Positions 12,851 through 15,154 of a DNA stretch of 15,154 nucleotides are shown here, piece after piece; position 1 is the stretch's first letter; the number at the start of each line of letters is the position of its first letter. The notes under the pieces were generated by a model. The model was not told the DNA's origin and searched no databases. It saw only the letters and a program-made list of their open reading frames with translations. The position numbers and the translations under genes are program-made. The DNA comes from DASXTB01 sp036505615 (GTDB lineage Bacteria > Acidobacteriota > UBA6911 > JACQSX01), in contig DASXTB010000214.1 of the NCBI GenBank assembly GCA_036505615.1, positions 1 through 15,154 on the forward strand, written 5' to 3'.

Positions 12851-14550
12851 TTCGTCTCCTGGCAGTCTTGCTTTTGCTGGTCTTTGTTGCCCGGCTTTAC
12901 CACTCTATCCGCGTCCATTCTCTGACGGTTGATGAACCGACTCATATAGCGGCAGGTTTTGCTCATCTGGCCGTCCGCGATTTTCGAATCAATCCCGAAC
13001 ATCCGCCGCTGGCCAAGATGACCGCCGTCTTGCTGCCGCATTTAACTTTGGGCCGCGTCGCGATTGATTCATTGAAGTATCCGCTGACTGAAGACAGCAT
13101 GGACCGCTACGTGGACGACTTCTCCGCAGCTCTGGGCGATCATCGACAAATGTACATCGATCGGGCGCGGATAGGGCCGGTGCTGATTTCAACGTTATTG
13201 GCAGTGATGCTCTTCCTTTCTGCGCGCCACTTTTACAGGCGCGAATGGATCGCGCTGTCGATTCTTTTTGTATACACCATGGAGCCCACAGTGCTGGCGC
13301 ATTCCACCATCGTTCATACAGATGTGCCGTCGGCGTTAGGTTATCTGGCGGGATTCCTAACTCTGTACTGGTGGTGGCTGCGTCCATCCGTTGCTCGGGC
13401 TGCGGCGTTAGGATTGGTGATAGGACTTGCGTGCCTGATGAAATTTTCCATGTTGCTGCTCCCGGTTTTCGCGCTGCTGATGTGGGGGATCAAAGCGTCG
13501 AGGGAATTGTTTGGCAACGGCAAGAATGCGAGCACGGCAGCCGGCGGAAAGCGGTTTCCCACAGTTTGGGTGAGAAGTCATGTTTTGCAAATGTTGGTTG
13601 CCGCGGTAGTGCTTTACCTCTCGATCCTGGCAGGGTACCTGTTCGTTGATATTTACCGGCCGCTTTATCTCAACCAGGGAGTCTTGTCTCGGTTGCCCTG
13701 GCCGAATTATTTCCTGCGTGGTGTCTGCGGAATAATTGAGCACCAGGAGAGCGGCCATCTTGCTTATTTCTTCGGTGAGTTCTCGAAGAAGGGATGGTGG
13801 CTGTACTTCCCAGCCGCCTTTGTTCTGAAAGTTCCATTAGCGGTGTTGTTTCTGTCCGCGGTGGGAGCAGTCGCCTGGATCCGGAGGCGCACCGGAGTGG
13901 AACGGAATTTATGGTTGCTGATGATTTCGACTTATATCGTCTCCAGTATTCTTTCCACGATTAATATTGGAGTGCGGCATCTGTTGCCGCTGTTTCCACT
14001 TTTGATGTTGGCGATGGGTGAAGGAGTGGAGATGCTGCTCGAATGGGCGCGACGGGTCGCAATGCTCGTATTGGCGGCGAGCCTGATATGGCTAGGCGCC
14101 GTTTCCTTTTGGATCCAGCCGCACTATCTTGCCTATTTCAATGAATTGGTTGGAGGCCCCGGCCACGGGTGGAGATATTTGTCCGACTCCAATACCGACT
14201 GGGGACAGAATTCAAGACTGTGGGCTGAATATGTGGGGCGGTATCCGCAAACCGAGTTTTTCACTGCATTGCAACAGGCGGACTCTCCTTCCAATTACGG
14301 CATAACTGAGAACAATGATTTAGACGTGGCTTTTGAAGATTTGAAGGAGAACGATTTTTCAGAGGGGACTTATGCTGTGAGCACGCTTTTTCTGATCTCA
14401 CCGCGAATCCCACAACTGGTTTTCCTGCGTGAGCTCCAGCCCGTCGATCAGATCGGCTACACGATCCGCGTCTACCGGATCGGCGAAGCCGAGCAGGATC
14501 AGTACGAGGAATGGCTCAAGAGCTGGAAAGCGAATCGGAAAGAGCGCTAA
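12715..14550 (+). CDS. GT39-like (ArnT/PMT-type) integral membrane glycosyltransferase
   Basis: This polytopic protein of up to 611 residues probably transfers a sugar from a polyprenyl-phosphate donor on the outer face of the membrane. TVDEPTHIAAGF (71-82) has the acidic pair expected in the first periplasmic loop, followed by NPEHPPLAK (93-101), a His-Thr-Asp-Val-Pro segment (201-205), and the late GVRHLLPLFPLL (419-430) and YLAYFNELVGGPGHGWRYLS (471-490), then DSNTDWGQ. About ten hydrophobic spans are visible, for example 47-60, 155-170, 228-258 and 290-312. The C-terminal soluble part (from about 480) is unusually hydrophilic. The first 45 residues are encoded partly by the inverted repeat, so the true start is unclear: ATG 12715 or ATG 12757. 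No ribosome-binding site is obvious. The acceptor is unknown. Confidence 0.85.
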   Translation: MSYRKGRANLTWLAMKLQLSEGTILSTFRNPHSAIRIRQSKQSAIVRLLAVLLLLVFVARLYHSIRVHSLTVDEPTHIAAGFAHLAVRDFRINPEHPPLAKMTAVLLPHLTLGRVAIDSLKYPLTEDSMDRYVDDFSAALGDHRQMYIDRARIGPVLISTLLAVMLFLSARHFYRREWIALSILFVYTMEPTVLAHSTIVHTDVPSALGYLAGFLTLYWWWLRPSVARAAALGLVIGLACLMKFSMLLLPVFALLMWGIKASRELFGNGKNASTAAGGKRFPTVWVRSHVLQMLVAAVVLYLSILAGYLFVDIYRPLYLNQGVLSRLPWPNYFLRGVCGIIEHQESGHLAYFFGEFSKKGWWLYFPAAFVLKVPLAVLFLSAVGAVAWIRRRTGVERNLWLLMISTYIVSSILSTINIGVRHLLPLFPLLMLAMGEGVEMLLEWARRVAMLVLAASLIWLGAVSFWIQPHYLAYFNELVGGPGHGWRYLSDSNTDWGQNSRLWAEYVGRYPQTEFFTALQQADSPSNYGITENNDLDVAFEDLKENDFSEGTYAVSTLFLISPRIPQLVFLRELQPVDQIGYTIRVYRIGEAEQDQYEEWLKSWKANRKER

Positions 14551-14603
14551 CCTTCATTATTCATGGCGAACCTGGTTCCAATGAACTAGATTTAGACACA
14601 AAG

Positions 14604-14691
14604 CCGTCTACGTCCACGATCACGTCCACGACCACGATCACGAAAACGTGGTCGTCGACGTGGACGTGGGCGTGATCGTGAACGTAGACGG
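14604..14691. repeat. Palindrome of CACGTCCACGATCACG words
   Basis: CCGTCTACGTCCACGATCAC (14604-14623) pairs with the complement at the right end (GTGATCGTGAACGTAGACGG, 14672-14691) with a single mismatch. The middle is filled by further CCACGACCACGATCACG-type words and their complements around an AAAA centre (about 14643-14646). It lies 54 bp after the glycosyltransferase stop and could end its transcript. Confidence 0.8.
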
Positions 14692-14957
14692 TATTTCAAA
14701 TCGTGATTCTGAGCTCCAATTCCAAGTAATCTTCAAACACTCTGTTTGGCAGGCAATTGGAAAAACCGATGAACAAAATTCAACGTTTTTAACAACTGGT
14801 AGCATAGGCACTCACCGCAGAGGCGCAGCGCGGCTGCAACCCAATCTGGGCAGCGAGGATGGGCCAAGCCGCAGACGGAGAGGCCGAAGGCGTCATAGAT
14901 CCGTTGAGCGGAGGCTCTGCGACGCTGTCAGCGGCGGATGGTTTATCGGGCGGTCAA

Positions 14958-15026
14958 CCGGCGGCGTCGCCCGCAAAAAGCGCGGGCTTTGCCGCCGGCT
15001 ATATTCTGTAAACCCCTTCGGGTTTT
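14958..15026. terminator. GC-rich hairpin followed by a terminator-like stem with a T run
   Basis: CCGGCGGC (14958-14965) pairs with GCCGCCGG (14991-14998), and inside it GCCCGC (14969-14974) pairs with GCGGGC (14982-14987). Downstream, AAACCC (15010-15015) pairs with GGGTTT (15020-15025) across CTTC. The T run is only four bases, so intrinsic termination is plausible but weak. A REP-type unit is equally likely. Confidence 0.35.
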
Positions 15027-15154
15027 ATCGCTTGTTACACAGATATGGCAGCAGAGTTACTGAAGTCTTCCCACCTTCTGGCTTTATCGGGATCCGGTTT
15101 TCGGGTTTGATGGGCGCCACCGCTCTTCGCTCAGCCGCTAGTCGCGACCGTGCG

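Larger units (their letters stand above)
14551..15154. other. Gene-free tail, 604 bp
   Basis: No convincing gene lies here. The segment holds a word-built hairpin (14604-14691), a stretch of CACCGCAGAGGCGCAGCG type (about 14813-14830), a very GC-rich hairpin (14958-14998) and a small terminator-like hairpin (15010-15026). Nothing recognisable begins before the right edge on either strand. Confidence 0.55.

Noticed and set aside
14859..15011. Open frame of 50 codons starting MGQAADGEAEG
   Set aside because: It is rich in Ala and Gly, has no good ribosome-binding site, and overlaps the hairpin at 14958-14998. Chance in GC-rich DNA is the simpler explanation.

Overview
The window looks like a chromosomal stretch from a soil-type bacterium, most likely an Acidobacteriota member. 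I infer this from the moderately GC-rich coding, the swivel-first fused isopropylmalate dehydratase/aconitase homologue, the GT39-type membrane glycosyltransferase with its YLAYFNELVGGP-type segment, and gaps full of short iterated-word repeats and REP-like hairpins. No rRNA, tRNA, phage gene, CRISPR array or intact transposase is visible, so the taxonomy is an inference and not a measurement.

Layout. Positions 1-1301 hold the 3' part of a radical SAM gene whose frame runs through a block of iterated repeat DNA. On the minus strand, 1395-1574 is a small 59-codon gene that is easily missed. It lies downstream of a 651-residue fused LeuD/LeuC-like dehydratase (1745-3700), and a long imperfect palindrome sits between them. 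A 369-bp divergent gap (3701-4069) carries promoter candidates, REP-like hairpins and one copy of a dispersed repeat. It leads into a PfkB sugar kinase (4070-5011). A minus-strand VapBC-type toxin-antitoxin pair (5133-5788) separates this from a second, larger PfkB kinase (5972-7174). A 619-bp repeat-rich gap follows. Then come a D-lyxose/D-mannose-type isomerase (7794-8327) overlapping by 4 bp a divergent NagB/6-phosphogluconolactonase-fold protein (8324-9280), a double-hairpin element (9312-9390), an exported ADP-ribosylglycohydrolase-family protein (9496-11115), a Gfo/Idh/MocA oxidoreductase (11328-12575) and a multi-spanning GT39-like glycosyltransferase (12715-14550). The last 600 bp hold only hairpins and repeat-like sequence.

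How the genes may work together. From 4070 to 12575, six of the eight genes are carbohydrate-type enzymes: two kinases, an aldose isomerase, a sugar-phosphate isomerase/lactonase-fold protein, an exported glycohydrolase-fold protein and a sugar-type dehydrogenase. All six lie on the plus strand. They could form a catabolic route for an unusual sugar or a ribosyl/glycosyl conjugate. No transporter or adjacent regulator is visible in the window, so the substrate is unknown.

The most striking non-genic theme is the repeats. At least five long imperfect inverted repeats are each built from their own 7-10 bp iterated word, and several REP-like hairpins and a three-copy dispersed repeat are also present. 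Many of them invade gene ends: an in-frame block inside the radical SAM gene, the stop codon of the dehydratase, and the apparent N-termini of the isomerase and the glycosyltransferase.
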